Origin: Pohlia nutans | Lineage: Eukaryota; Streptophyta; Bryopsida; Bryales; Mniaceae | Direction of reading: 5' to 3' | Length of the DNA stretch: 64,000 bases | NCBI GenBank assembly: GCA_022496805.1 | Contig: CM040107.1 | Coordinates: 8,204,501 to 8,268,500, forward strand | In this document: piece after piece, positions 36,799-49,010 of the stretch | Position numbering within the stretch: the first letter of the stretch is position 1 | Layout: the number at the start of each line of letters is the position of its first letter | The notes under the pieces: generated by a model | Told to the model about the DNA's origin: nothing | Seen by the model: the letters and a program-made list of their open reading frames with translations, nothing else | Database searches by the model: none | Position numbers and translations under genes: made by a program

Positions 36799-36960
36799 CA
36801 CTAGTAGAAATCTTGGCTTATGTGACAAGTCTTTAATGACTCAATGTCCGGAAAGACAAGTCCATATTGATACAAAGTGGTCTTTGCGTCATTATGGACT
36901 TGTCTTTCCGGACATTTAGTCACTAAAGACTTGTCACATAAGACAAGATTTTTACTAGTG
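36799..36960. mobile_element. 162-bp fold-back CACTA-type MITE, copy 2
   Basis: It begins CACTAGTAGAAATCTTGGC and ends GACAAGATTTTTACTAGTG with ACA on both sides (36796-36798, 36961-36963). It is a close relative of the copy at 19806-19968 and is likewise almost wholly self-complementary. It lies within the left arm of the long inverted repeat, and the right arm reads straight through the corresponding site. Confidence 0.9.
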
Positions 36961-37252
36961 ACACTCTCCACTTGAATTAAGTGGCTTCCCGTATTTACTT
37001 TTGGCCATGCATTTTCTTTGTACCATCTTCATCATCGAACAACGTCATGAGCTTCTGTGCTTCAAGTGCAGTTCGGCAACATCAGATCTCACAAAAATGC
37101 AATCGTGAAGATCGTAACGAATACCTTTGAAGTGCATACTCTCGTAACTTGAGATCCAGCTAGCCTAAACCCTAAACTTTAGTCCCGATTGAAAGACTAG
37201 AGAGGGTATTTTCTATTCGCCCCCTGCTTTGTGGACGCATGCTTTGCTTTTT

Positions 37253-37490
37253 CTAGAAAAAGATGAGCATGCAATTTATTAAATCACTCATAAGCATGAT
37301 AAACACACGTAGTTTGCAAAGAGGTAAGCTAGTCTCTCAGACATTCACCTTCCGAAGGCTCAACTAGAAAAAGATGAGCATGCAATTTATTAAATCACTC
37401 ATAAGCATGATAAACACACGTAGTTTGCAAAGAGGTAAGCTAGTCTCTCAGACATTCACCTTCCGAAGGCTCAACTAGAAAAATATGAGC
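37253..37490. repeat. 111-bp tandem duplication with partial third copy
   Basis: The unit starting CTAGAAAAAGATGAGCATGC occurs at 37253 and 37364 with no differences that I could see, and starts again at 37475 before diverging. Near identity indicates a recent event compared with the decayed inverted repeat around it. Confidence 0.9.
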
Positions 37491-38765
37491 ATTCTAGGGT
37501 TTCTAAGGCTTTTGTAGCATGAGGCGTTAAGATGAGGTGACAACCTAACTCCAAGTGCCATGCCGCAAGATTGGCAGTTGAATACCTTTCTCATAGAGAT
37601 CATCCAAGTCTTAGTGGTGCCTAGTCCTCTCTCATGCGCCATGATAGTATCATAGTATTACATTCTAATCTGATTTTAGACACGGAGTCCCGTGACACCC
37701 TAAACCCTACTAGTGTTAGTATCATATTGAGAATTTGGAACGATACAGAGAGCATTGCCCTATGTAGTCAAAGGGTGTAGTACTATGGTAGAGTGTAGTA
37801 CTGTGGTACTATCATAGTGCATGAGGGAGGACTAGGCACCACTAAGGCTTGGATTATGTTTACGAGGAAGGTATTCAAGTGTCAATCTTGCGGCATGGCA
37901 CTTGGAATGAGGTTGTCACCTCATCCTGACGCCTCATGCTATAAAAGGCTTAGAAACCCTAGAGTGTTCTAGTTGGGCCTTTGGAAAGTGACTGGGTGAG
38001 TGTGTGAGAGACTAGCTCGGTTCTAGCGACTACAGCCCTTTTCAAACGTGGAAAGGCAGTGCATGCATTGACAAAGCAGGGGCAAATGGGCAATACCCTC
38101 TCTAGCGTTTCAATCGAGATTAAAGTTTAGGATAGGCAAAGTAGATCTCAAGCTACGGGAGTATGCACTTCAAAGGTGTGCGTTCCGATCTTCACGATTG
38201 TGTTTTCATGAGATCTGGTATTGTTGAAGAGCACTTAGAGCACAAAAGCTCGTGAGGTTGTTTGATGATGAAGAGGGTTTGAAGAAAGTGGTGGGCCAAA
38301 GGTATGTATGGGAAGCCACATGATTCTAGTGGGGAGTATGTAACGTGGAACTAAAATGAAGAGGGGCTGAAGAATGTGCACTTTTGGTAGTTTAATTGTC
38401 CTATTGAACTTCTTACTGTAGCGAAGCAAGATTTTTTTTCAGAAATAACCCAATTCGTGATGGATGTTTTCATTGTACAAGGTAGTTATGGAAGGGGAGG
38501 AAATGAGAATGCGGTGGGAGTCCTTCTTGGAAAGGCCTTTGTGTTATGCACCACCAAGTTATAGGATCAGCTCAGACCATCCTAATTGCATTAAGGGTAA
38601 AGTGAACTCATTTCGTTGTCAACCATGTATAGAAGGTCCGATAAAAGAACGAAGAGAACATCAATGAAATTGATATATCTTTTGATGCGACACGAACTTA
38701 ATCAATGACCAATGGAAATAACGCTTGATTAGGTACTTAATGAGGTTTACAATTTGCGAGGCGGA

Positions 38766-41540
38766 TTTTTCAATATTATCTTGAGTTATTGCACGGCGCG
38801 GATATTTTATAACAAGATGTGGTTCTTGGAAAAAAACAATAGAAATTGACGGAAGTCAATGTTTTTTTTGACTTATAAGAGTGAGGGGTGTAAGTATGCT
38901 AGACCCCCTATACTTGTGGCAAAACTTTGATGTAGTAGAAGTACGAATTAGTACTTGCATGTACACATCCAACAAGGCCGGTTACTATTTTCGGCTTGGG
39001 GTTTTGGATCGAGGGTTTCATAATAGCAGATCTGAATCCACCAATGGGAAGCCGTGCACGTGACAGCAAAAGGAGTTCGTTGCTGGGTTTTTGGAGGGAG
39101 ACGCTTCTGAAGTTGACCTCTTGTGTATTTATGGAGTGTACAGGGTGGCCGGACATGGTGGCTGATCAGAGGGAGTGGGTGACAGGGCAGTGCTCATTCC
39201 TTGATTAGAAAACGATCACGTCCCGCCATAATGAGAACCCATCTACCATTCATACCCTGCCACGTGCCCCACAATTACAGTTGGTAGCGGTTAATAAAAG
39301 AAGCATGAATGCTTTTCAGTTGAATTTCCTAGTCAACATCCAATGCTTGGATGTCAACCACATAGGTTTCGTGTGAAAATGCTATATTCTTCCAAATTGA
39401 TGTCTAAATGTGTTCTAAATTTGGGTCTAAATTCATAGATTATAGTCTAGATTTTACAATGAAAAACACTAATCAATTAAAACAACTAAAAAACATCTTA
39501 AAATTACTACACTCACAGTATTACATTTCACCTTATCACAAACATATGATTATCCACAGATTTTCATCATATTATTCATAATTGCATTACAAATTAATTT
39601 CCAATTTCAATTTTTCTTCATAATTATTGGTGATAGCAATGGACAATATAAGAGTATGGATAAGATCTTAAATTTATAAGTCCAATTTAACTGATTAGTA
39701 TTGTTATTATTTTGTATTAAATATATACACTTGTACATCGTAATTATAATTTATTGTGCATGTGAATAAAATGGGTCTAGAGTTTTAAATGATCCCAAAT
39801 GTAGTTTAAAATAGTTGAAGACTTAGTCCACGTGTGAATTTAGAGTTATTTGTATTCTTTATATGCGTTGATACAATTTTATAGTAAATTTATGATTCAT
39901 TACTCATATACATTAATGGGGTTGTATTTTAAGTGGTTTCAATGGGTGCAATATATATTAATCATAGTATTGGGCCTAATCCAACTTCGGTGTATTTAGT
40001 GTTGTTTAGTAGTTCTTATTCTCATTTTTGTGATAATTATACGGTTGTATTGTATTTTTAAAAATAAATTATAATAGTTAATTAGTCATGTAAATCAAAT
40101 GGGTTCAAGGTTCTAAATGTGTCTAATATATATTAAGTATAGTTATGGACTTAGTCCAAGCGTGTATTATTGGTTATTGACCGTATTCTTTTTAAACATG
40201 ATAATATTAGACCAAGTTCATCTCGTGTGTATTTAGTGTTGTTAAAGATAGTTAACTATTATTTTTTATGTATTGGATTTAGGGTTGTATTTTATTTATA
40301 GTTAATTACTCATTTAATCTAATGAATTTAGAGTTCTAAATGGGTTCAATATGTATTAAAAATAGCTATGAACTTAGTCCAATTTAAGGGTATAATTTCT
40401 AAAGGGTTATTTAAATTTCTATTAATACGTAGTTCATATTGTATTTATAATTCATTACTCAATTAAACATATGAGTCATTTTTTAAATAAATCCAACACG
40501 TACTATACTACTGTTGGATCTAGTCGGACAAGTGTGTGTTTAGTATTGTTACTATTTTGCTAGTGTACTAATACATTTATATTGTATTTAATATAATTAA
40601 TCGGTCATGTGAATCAAATGGAAATAGGGTTATAAGTGGGCGCAAATGTATAAAAAATAGGTTTGAACTTAATCCACGTGTGTGTTTATAGTTATTAGCA
40701 CTTTGTTTTGTAAATTGATATGCGGCCCATCAATTGGCGGGTATAATTCTTTACTCATATACAAATGTTCTTATATTCTTAAGTAGTGGGTTTAAACTAT
40801 TTTAGAATGCTACCTATTAGAAATAGTTTGATAATTTAATCATTCTTTTAGTTTGACAAATATATGCTAGAATTTTGAAGAATTAGGCATATGTTTTAGC
40901 AAATTTGTTTTTTCCATAGGGTTACTAGCACTCAAATCATTATTGGCGAATTTTTGCGACCATCTAAGTACCTCTTTTTATGGGCTGGCTACTCTTACAC
41001 TAGAAAAAATGGGAAAAAATGCGGATGAATTCGCCAAATTCTTCTTGTAAAAACCTAGGAATTGCCAATATTTGGATGAAAGTGTCTTATAATAGATATT
41101 TTTTGGATGAGCATTATATACATGGATGATTCTATCCAATTATTGCTTACCTAGCTACATTCCAGGGTGCCTGTCGCGCTACCAACGAAAAAGCTTAAAA
41201 TATACCCTCGCTGCTAGCATTGAAATCTATAATTAGCGTGGGTGCATTCATACTTTTGGACAAACTTATACAAATTTGAACAAAAGTTCATCCATTTATT
41301 ATGAATTATTCATAGTACCGTATGCGAAGGTCAGATTCGGACAATATTGTGTTGAAATCTAATTTCCACATCATATTTTGAGAGGTCTACGTCACCATAA
41401 ACCAATCAAACAATGACATGTGGCACTTTTGGACAAAAATTAATTAATTAATGTCAAAACTGACCACGACATAGGGTAGTTGATGAATTTTACCGGTTAC
41501 GGTGGGGACAACCCGTTTGGCCGGTCATCTAGGGGTTAGA
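38766..41540. other. AT-rich DNA with degenerate tandem repeats, no gene
   Basis: From about 39650 to 40740 a loosely repeated theme occurs at irregular intervals. It reads roughly CATGTGAATCAAATGGGTT, then TCTAAATG, TATTAAAAATAG, GAACTTAGTCCACGTGTGT and TTTAGTRTTGTTA. Clear instances start near 39760, 40090, 40313 and 40608. The repeats are ancient and much diverged. Short frames at 38464-38667 and 38881-39208 show no recognisable domain. Nothing else is seen. Confidence 0.5.
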
Positions 41541-41549
41541 TGTGACGTT

Positions 41550-41710
41550 CCAAGTTCGACGACCGGTGGTATCGGGTAATGTGTATTCGATGACCGTTGA
41601 TAGCGGGTTTAGGCTCATAGCGACCGGTGGTATTGGGTTTTGCGTTTAGAGTGACCGGTGATAGCGGGTGCAGGGGCATAGCTACCGGTGACCACCGGTT
41701 GCTCAAGATC
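41550..41710. repeat. About 30-bp minisatellite with ACCGGT core
   Basis: Five degenerate copies of a unit of the form CGACCGGTGGTATCGGGT start near 41558, 41590, 41620, 41650 and 41680. They end in TACCGGTGACCACCGGT. The array lies roughly 0.8 kb upstream of the coiled-coil gene candidate. Confidence 0.7.
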
Positions 41711-42122
41711 ACCCACTGGTGATCGCCGGTGGTCGTCTTCTTCCTTGAATTCCGCATGGGAGCAGATTGCTCACTCAGTTGCCTTTGGTGTTTTTGGCTG
41801 AGTTTTCACGTCTGTAGTTTTCGCGTCTGTAGTTTTCGCGTGTGTGCTCTGGTGTTCCTTGGCTTGCTTGCGTAGTTTGGCGATGGTGGAGTAGAAGCGC
41901 TTGAATTGGCTGTAGCGAGGAGAGTGGTGTTAGGCATTAGGTTTTAGAGTAGTTGAAATCGGCATTGTTGCTCAAACCGCGCGTTTTTAGATCAGCATTG
42001 TTCAGATCGGCATCTTCACAACATTTTCTCGTCGTTGTAGTGCTGCTACAAGCGTTTTCCAGTCTCTCATTGCCTCTCTTTTCTTCTTGATGCAGGGCCT
42101 CTATCTTCTTCTTTCCAGACAC

Positions 42123-42278
42123 CAGGTCTAGGTGTGTAGAATGAAGTCCGCGCACTTGTCCTACAGTATTAGTTGTTTCTTTCAACTCTATCTTCTTCCG
42201 CAGGTCTAGGTGTGTAGAATGAAGTCCGAGCACTTGTTCTACAATATTTGTTGTTTCTTTCAACTCTATCTTCTTCCT
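42123..42278. repeat. 78-bp direct duplication
   Basis: CAGGTCTAGGTGTGTAGAAT begins at 42123 and again at 42201. The unit is 26 codons long, which keeps a minus-strand frame open (repeat containing LHSTHLDL). I do not regard that frame as a proven gene. Confidence 0.8.
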
Positions 42279-42489
42279 CTCAAGCGATAGGCTGGCGCAA
42301 TAGACAAGCGACCTCCTTCTTTAGTTCCGTGGTTGATCAGTGCTAAGAACATGATAGCCAATTCTCTTCGAAAATAGGTATCAGTAACAAGCTTTGTCGG
42401 GGGTCTGTGTGGCTGGGGCAGAATTCCTTCTGCAGATGGAGCAATCTTGCCGTTTGGAGAGTACTCACAGCGGTCGGAAGGCCTGAGAG

Positions 42490-43985
42490 AGTGGTGATTG
42501 CGATGATCAAGGTGAGGAGACTGTGATCAAGGCTGGAGATTCAGGCGTCTCTAGAAAACGTGCACTGCCAAAGAGGACGGAAAAGCCCAAATACGAGAGG
42601 ATTGACCAGGTGGACTTGGAAATTACTCGGTTGCGGCCACTACCACGAGCCTTGATAAGAGAGGAGTTTCTACGGGAGTATCCCAAGCTCCCGAGCGTTG
42701 GCGAAAACCCTGGGCGATTTATAAAAAGTAGAGTGTCTCCTGCTTTAGTGAAAGAATTGTTTGGAGAACCACATGGGGATGGTGGGCGCCAAGGTTACGG
42801 GTGGACAGGGTGCAAGGAGCAGGAAGTGGTGAAAAGAATTCAATACCTCCACCCAATTCTTTATCAACACCCACCCAACGAGATCCCTTCTTATCTGAAA
42901 ATTCATTTTGCCGAGGGTGTTGCGGTAGAGTTTAATGAGGGGAAAAGGAAGGTGGATGGGTGTGCTTTTGGTGCTGACACTGACAAGAGGCAAGTCAATC
43001 GGTATGAGCAAAGTGTCCAGAAATTGATGGCGTTAAGGAAGACATTAGAGGGAGATAAGCCTCTAGATGTTCGTGGTAGAGAATGGCAAAAAATTAAGGT
43101 GGAAAAAGGGGTGGGTGGGGATAGTCCAACGTCTAGTTCCTGGGGGAAAAGGGGAGGTAGAATGGGAGAAGAAGAGAAGACAAAGTCTAGGCTTGGTGAA
43201 ACAGGGGATTGTGTTGGTACATTTGAGTCTTGGATGGATTCAAGGGTTTGTGTCGAAGCTGATACAGAAACCGCACGCAGTGGTGGATGTTGGACTCAAG
43301 TTAAATTTTTCATTTCCATAGATCTATACATCTTGGCTATTTTTTTCCAAGAACTAGTCTTTCTTTGATTGAGAATAATTTTTTTCTCTGAATTATACAT
43401 CTTGGTTTTTTTTCTTTCAAGAACTAGTCTTTCTTTGATTGAGAATAATCTTTATCTCTAAATTTGTATTGTTCATTAGCTTTTTTGGTTGTCTGAATTC
43501 TTGGATTTATTTAACACATTGAACTCTTTTTCAGATTCATTGAAAGAGAGGGTTCAGGAGGTGGAGAAGTTGATGGCTGTGTTGGCGGTGGACATGAAAG
43601 CGGATAGAGTGCTGGAGAAAGAGGCTTCTGAAAAGAGGGATCAGTGTAAGTTGAAGGTGGAGCAGTCACAGTGTCTCGTAGGGAGCTATAAGAACCAAAG
43701 GGTGGAGAAGGGGTTGAAGATTGATGCCATGGTGAGTGAGGGAAGTGATGTGGACCGGGAAAAAATCAAGATGGAGGGTATTATGGAGCAGCTGGCCGAT
43801 GAGAAGTCTAAACTTTTGGCATTCAAGTCAGATTACGAAGCGGCTTAGTCGAGGGTTGAGAACATGGTACTTGGAATTGAGACTCATCGCCTACAATTCA
43901 AAGCATTGAAGGCGGAGTTGTTTCAATGTCGCAGGGGAAAGACATTGGGGACCTTCTGGCCACGGGCGATGGTGTACTCAGTGGA
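42490..43985 (+). CDS. Putative coiled-coil protein, at least two exons
   Basis: The first part is open from about 42490 to a stop at 43368 and reads GVSRKRALPKRTEK... It includes a compact hydrophobic region (IQYLHPILYQHPPNEIPSYL) and a basic, Gly/Lys-rich tail. Coding character fades after about 43300. A second block follows a good acceptor (TTTTTCAG at about 43534) and reads SDSLKERVQEVEKLMAVLAV, then a long heptad-like Lys/Glu helix to a TAG at 43846-43848. The same frame continues SRVENMVLGIETHRLQFKAL for about 45 codons to a TGA near 44003. I could not fix a donor site or a start codon. The family is not recognised. The TAG may be the true end or a lesion. Confidence 0.45.
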
Positions 43986-44491
43986 AAAGGGAGCAGATAG
44001 TTGAGATGGCAATAGATCCATTGCTATTTCCACTTGTTCTCTGTGTCAATTTCCGTTTCCAAACTTTGATATCATTGTATCATCTTGTAAGCACTTGTAT
44101 CACCCTTTTTGTGCATCGGTGGTATTTGTGCATGGAGGTTCATGCCGTGCTGAGGGATGCCAGAATTTGTCCCACCTAGAGTGGCATAGGAGTTTTGGAT
44201 GGGGAGAGCCAAACACTGAGTTGCTTCAAAGGGCCTTGATGCTCGGATGTGCAGAGGAAGCAAGCAAAATCCTCCCACTGCGGATGGAGGAAGCAAATGC
44301 AAGTTGTCCATCTGCTGGTAAGTTATTGATCTCTTGTATGGAGTCTGTGTGTTCTTGCTAATTTCTGAGTTTGTACCTAAATGTATAGATCAGTCTATGT
44401 CAAGGTGTTGTAATCATATAACGTGTTCACTTCATACTAAGGTATTGTAAGGATACATTGTAGTAGTATGTTTAGTCAAAAGAAAAGATGT

Positions 44492-45743
44492 CACTACTAG
44501 AGAGTGCGTAAAAACCAAGACAAAACCAACACACATCTGTTGGAACCGACAGAGAATGGATTTAACGTAGCAAACATTTAGTCATTTGCATAGAACCAAC
44601 AAGTTCCTGTTGATTTTCCTCTTGGAACCAACAAGTTCCTGTTGATTCACTACTAGAGAGTGCGTCAAAATCAAGACAGAACCAAGACACATCTCTTGGA
44701 ACCAATAGAGATTGAGTTTAACGTTGCAAAACCGAATTCACTGCACAGAACCAATAGATTCTCTCTTGGAACCAACAAGTTTTCTCTTGGAAAAAAAAAC
44801 TGTACAGAACCAACAGGTTCTCTCTTGGAAAAAAACACAGCTCCAGCCTTCAAGATTTTGTCAAAAAAAAAAAAAATTCAAAAAAATTTGAATTTTTTTC
44901 TATATACAGAAAAATCCCTGCATATAATACTGCAGAAAAAAATTGAAATTTTTTTTTTTTTTACATCGTTAAAAATATTCAAAGTCTGCTGGGAAAAAAA
45001 AAACAGCTCCAGCCTTCAAGATTTTGTCCAAAAAAAAAAAATTCAAAAAAATTTGAAATTATTTCTATATACAGAAAAATCCCTACATATAATACTGCAG
45101 AAAAAAAATTGAAAAAAAAGTTTTTTTTACATCGTTAAAAATATTCAAAGATTGCTGGGAAAAGAACAACAGCTCCAGCCTTCAAGATTTTGTCCAAAAA
45201 AAAAAAAATTCAAAAAAATCTGAATTTTTTTGTAGATATAGAAAAATCCCTGTATGAAATAGTGCAAACAAAAAAATTGAAAAAAAAAGCTTTTTGTACA
45301 TGGCAAACGAATCGTCAATGGTTAAGTTCTCTTATAATTAACAAGATAATTCTCATACTTGCATGAACGTGTGTATGTGGTGTGGTGGTTATATAAGTGG
45401 TTGGGGATTAGAAGGTCTTCTGTTCGAATCCGGCTGTTGGGAATTGGTCTTCAGTTAACCATGGTAGGCCCTACGGTGGTGATCGGGGTTCTCGGCCTTG
45501 GCTGTCAATTTTTTTTCCGGGCAGCCCAAAATTCCGGGTAGCTACTTTTCCTCGGGCAGGCCAGAAAAAATGAATACTAGATTAGAAACATTCTTTATCT
45601 GTATACTTGGACATTGAAGCAACACCAAACCAAGATAAATTCTCTTGATTGTGATCCGGAATCAAGTATTCCTAACCCACACACGAAACCAACAGAATTT
45701 CTGTTGAATTTCTCTTACACTGGACCCCATTTCTCTAGTAGTG
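44492..45743. mobile_element. CACTA-type non-autonomous element, 1.25 kb
   Basis: It begins CACTACTAGAGAGTGCGT and ends TTTCTCTAGTAGTG with TGT on both sides (44489-44491, 45744-45746). A second copy of the left end starts at 44648. Subterminal blocks mention the same words on both sides (AACCAACA, CTGTTG). The interior has three A-rich units of about 160 bp (ACAGCTCCAGCCTTCAAGAT repeats near 44840, 45002 and 45168) and a tRNA-like module. No transposase is present. Confidence 0.85.
45360..45560 (+). repeat. tRNA-like SINE module, copy 4
   Basis: An A-box-like TGGTGTGGTGGTTATATAAG (45377-45396) and B-box TGTTCGAATCC (45421-45431) are followed by a tail with CGGGCAGCCCAAAATTCCGG. The upstream neighbour is the same A-rich repeat unit seen next to the modules at 29.2 and 30.6 kb. 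It lies inside the CACTA element. Confidence 0.6.
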
Positions 45744-46181
45744 TGTTCAGTACGAAATTGAAGATATGTGCCTTTCTAGAGTAGTAAACAAGTACCATTG
45801 TCAGCAATTGTTTTTGATCCATTTCGTCCCTTTGGTACAGAGTATCTAGGTGTACGCTAGAAGTGCCCGACATACTGACTAGGTGGAACTATATGTATGT
45901 TGTGCACATTAGCTCTCTACCCTAGAAGTACTTGCGGTATATAGTGGTCGATTACAATATATTGTGAACACTGATTGTATTTAGATATTACTTATCTTCA
46001 TGTAGTAGAAGTATATGTCGAACCTCGTTTTATTCAAAAACGGGCTGTTAGGGTTTGTAGGGCAGTAAGGGGTACCCCCAGCCGCCATAAATGTGAGAAG
46101 TAGCGTTCATGATGGCCTTTTTATTTATTTGGAGAGAGTGGTGCTCTCGTGCGCACTTAACTGTTTGCTACGAAACTTGGA

Positions 46182-47703
46182 ATGGCGGCGGACGGGACGG
46201 GAAACCGGATGTCGGGGGACGAGCCCCTGCCGGACCCGGCTACGATCCGGGATATGAATTGGGCCGCCTTAAATTGGGCGGCTCACTATTCATTTCTCCC
46301 CGGTTCCTCCAGCACTCCGCGCGCACCTTCTTTTGCAATGCCGGAGAGTGTTAGGGTTTTCATTGCGCGTCCGGATGGAGAAAGCAGTGAGCGACCGGCA
46401 TTTGAGGATTTGAGTGCTTGCGAGTTAGGGAAATTGAGCGCCCGGGGAGAAACAATAGTGCGAGGTTGGAGTTGGAGAAGGGCGAGCACCCGGAGAGAGA
46501 GCGCCAGGAAATTAGACAGAGTTTGCGGAAGGGAGTAAGTGCGCACTCGGGGAGCGAGGCGCGAGGGCTCCAAGAGATCAGGCGCGCATCACGAAAGCGA
46601 AAGGGAGCGCGTCCGGAGAAGGAAGCGCGTGACTTGCGGGGAGAGGAAGGGCGCACCCGGAGAAGAGAGACGCGCCATTCACGGAGGAGTGGAGAAGCGC
46701 ACCCGGAGAAGAGAGACGCGCCATTCACGGAGGAGTGGAGAAGCGCACCCGGAGAAGAGAGACGCGCCATTCACGGAGGAGTGGAGAAGCGCGCCCGAAG
46801 TCCGCAGCGATGGCGCGCAGGGAGACCGGATCCAAAAATCTCGGAGAAGGGGATCCTTCTGGACATCCAGCAGCACTCGGAAGACTTCTAGGAACTGCTC
46901 AAGGACCTCGAGAAAATCGGGTGTTTGGGTTTGTTTGGGAAAGTGTGGGATGTGCAAGACGCCCGGATGTCGGAAGAAATTGAGGGCGGGGCTATGGAGT
47001 CTGCCTTCCGGGCGACCATTTGGACGAAGTACGGGAATTGGACCCGGGAGCTTTGGCGGGCCGTGTACGACTTCCCGGACACGAGCGAGGACCTGGAATC
47101 GGGCAGCAAGGGCGACACGGATTGGGTGAAGGCACGCATCATCTACCTCTCGGACCACGACGGATTCAAAGTGGCGGATTGCAAGGATCCCCGGGAGCAA
47201 CGGCTGCTCCAGTACGTGGTGCCAATCCTCAACCCGGAGAAGCCCACTACCCTCATGGTTACACTGGCAAGGGGCATCTTCTCCGCCCTCTTCCGGAAGA
47301 AGAAGATCAACTGGGCGAACCTGGTGCACCGGAACACCCAGAAGTGGGCCCGGAACCTTGAGAACAACAAGGGATGTTCGCTAGCCCCGTTTCTCTACCA
47401 CCTGTACGAGAAGGAAGGGTGCATCACGGAGAAAGAGAAGAAGAGGTTGGAGATTCCTCCTATTTCGGGAGTGAGGAGCCCAGCCAAAAAGAAGACAACG
47501 CTTTCGGGAAGAGGAGCGGGGACCAGCCCGGACCATTGCTGCAGAGAGAGATGGCTCCACCGGCACCTCAACCAGATAGGAGCAGCGTCCTAGAGGAGCG
47601 CAGGAAGGAGAGAGGACCTGGTGCGACCGGGTGGAGCCAGCGCAATTCCGGAGCAGAGGACGAAGAGGAGGGAAGACCGCCTGGAGGGAGGCCAACCGGG
47701 TAG
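46182..47703 (+). pseudogene. GC-rich gene of unknown family, with frame breaks
   Basis: ATG at 46182 (MAADGTGNRMSGDEPLPD) gives a frame to 46538. An overlapping Arg/Glu-rich frame from 46418 runs through a 46-bp minisatellite to LLDIQQHSEDF and a TAG at 46889-46891. It then continues in the same frame with ELLKDLEKIGCLGLFGKVW. The best-structured part is 46925-47593: VWDVQDARMSEEIE, YDFPDTSEDLE, LMVTLARGIFSALFRKKKIN and LAPFLYHLYEKEGCIT. This looks like a globular helical domain, but I cannot name it. The frame changes again near 47500-47590 to an Arg/Glu/Pro-rich tail ending 47703. GC content is far above the neighbours, which suggests a transferred or transposon-borne gene. Confidence 0.5.
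46651..46796. repeat. 46-bp minisatellite, three full copies
   Basis: GCGCACCCGGAGAAGAGAGA starts at 46651, 46697 and 46743, and a partial copy starts at 46789. The unit length is not a multiple of three, so each copy is read in a different frame and the same DNA encodes three different peptides in turn. Confidence 0.9.
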
Positions 47704-49010
47704 TGTCAGGCCGCGACAGGAGGAGCGGCAAGAGAGAAGAAAGGACCCGGAGGTAGGCTAACCGGGTGGGGCAGGACCTCGACAGGAGTTGAGGACCAAG
47801 CAAAGGGAGGACCCGGAGGAAGACCAAAAGGAGAAGGAATCACCACAACCGAAGCTGACCCGGAAGAAGAGGGTGGATCCGGCAGCGGGTGTTTAATCGG
47901 ATGGGGGGAGGGTCTTCCCAAACACGGCCTCCGGTGGAGCCGGTAGTGGAGTCCGGACCGGCGGAGGAGACGGGTCATCCTCAAGCACATCCACAAGAGC
48001 AGCCGGAAGCAGGTTCCGGGCCAATGGAGAAAGATCCTGCCCCGGTGTGTCTACAGGAGCAACCGGTGGTAGAGACCAGACCAGAGGATGGAGGTTCGTC
48101 CCAGGCACGACCCGAGGGCCAACCGGACCGGAAGAGGAAGCTGGTCCTCACGCCCGAGGAAGATGAGGATCCGAACGTTCAGGAGACCAGTTCTCGGAAG
48201 AAGAAGGGTTAGGCCCGGAGGAAGACTACTCCCCTGAACAACCGGAGGAAGCGTTCCAAGGAGGCATGAGACGGAGGGGACGATTGGGAGGAGTCCGGAG
48301 ACGTGGGAGATCGGGAGTAGGGACCGACATCGAGGGAAGGGCGAGTCCGGGAGGTAGGACCATCAGGATGAGGAGGAGGCTCCGCTCGCAGTGGAGAACA
48401 TTCTCTTGACAACCCGGGTCGCCCTGGACTTGGTCACGGAGAAGTACACCCCACTGTTCGCTGCGCTACGGGAGGTAGGCACCCTCCTCCGGACAGATGA
48501 CGCGCTGGATAAGGAGGAGACCACTAATCGGGGTGAGAGGGTAGGTTCGGAGATGGGTTGTAGGGCGTGTTCCATATGTCTGCAGAAGTGCCTCAAGCAA
48601 GGGAGTTAGACCGGATGATGAGGATGGAGAGTTCAACACAAGAGCACACCTCCCGGCCCGTGATGGATGTGGAGCCGATCCACATGGTCAGATCCAGAGG
48701 AGTGAGCCCAAAAGGAGTCCGGGACCTAGAGGAAGGCATGGGGGCGATGGGTGTCGAACCGGACCGTGAGGAAAGGCAAGAGGGTGGGCTAGGAGGTCAC
48801 CCGGATGGCCAACCGAGAGGCGCGCAAATGGGCGAGCCAACCGTGGAGCAGTAGGCGGAGCACGGAGTGCGAGGAGATCGGCCGGCTGACCCGATTGTGG
48901 TGGGGAGCCCGAAAAAACAGGAGGGGCAGCCAAAGGACGAATGGCTGCCCGAGACCGCCGGGGGTCTGGGATTAGTGGTCCAGACTTAGTGGATCCGGCC
49001 ACTTAGAGTA
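47704..49010 (+). pseudogene. GC-rich tail with Pro/Gln/Glu repeats and broken frames
   Basis: Repeated blocks of the form GACCCGGAGGTAGGCTAACC occur between 47690 and 47830. A frame at 47889-48212 reads EPVVESGPAEETGHPQAHPQ with a degenerate repeat and ends in a basic KRKLVLTPEEDEDPN...SSRKKKG, which resembles a disordered nuclear tail. Further frames at 48391-48609 and 48567-48854 are also Glu/Arg/Gly rich. Frame changes and stops indicate decay. It may be the 3' part of the gene at 46182. Confidence 0.4.

Larger units (their letters stand above)
36375..38765. repeat. Long diverged inverted repeat, arms about 1.1 kb
   Basis: The left arm (about 36375-37680) pairs with the right arm (about 37770-38765) end to end. 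From the outside in, AACGCATCGTTATTTCCATT pairs with AATGGAAATAACGCTTGATT. CCAAGAAGGACTCCCATCAC pairs with GTGGGAGTCCTTCTTGG. TCATCATCGAACAACGTCAT pairs with GTTGTTTGATGATGA. CTCATCTTAACGCCTCATGC-type blocks pair near the centre. The loop is about 90-100 bp. The left arm has gained a MITE (36799-36960) and a 111-bp tandem duplication that the right arm lacks. No ORF explains it. Confidence 0.85.
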
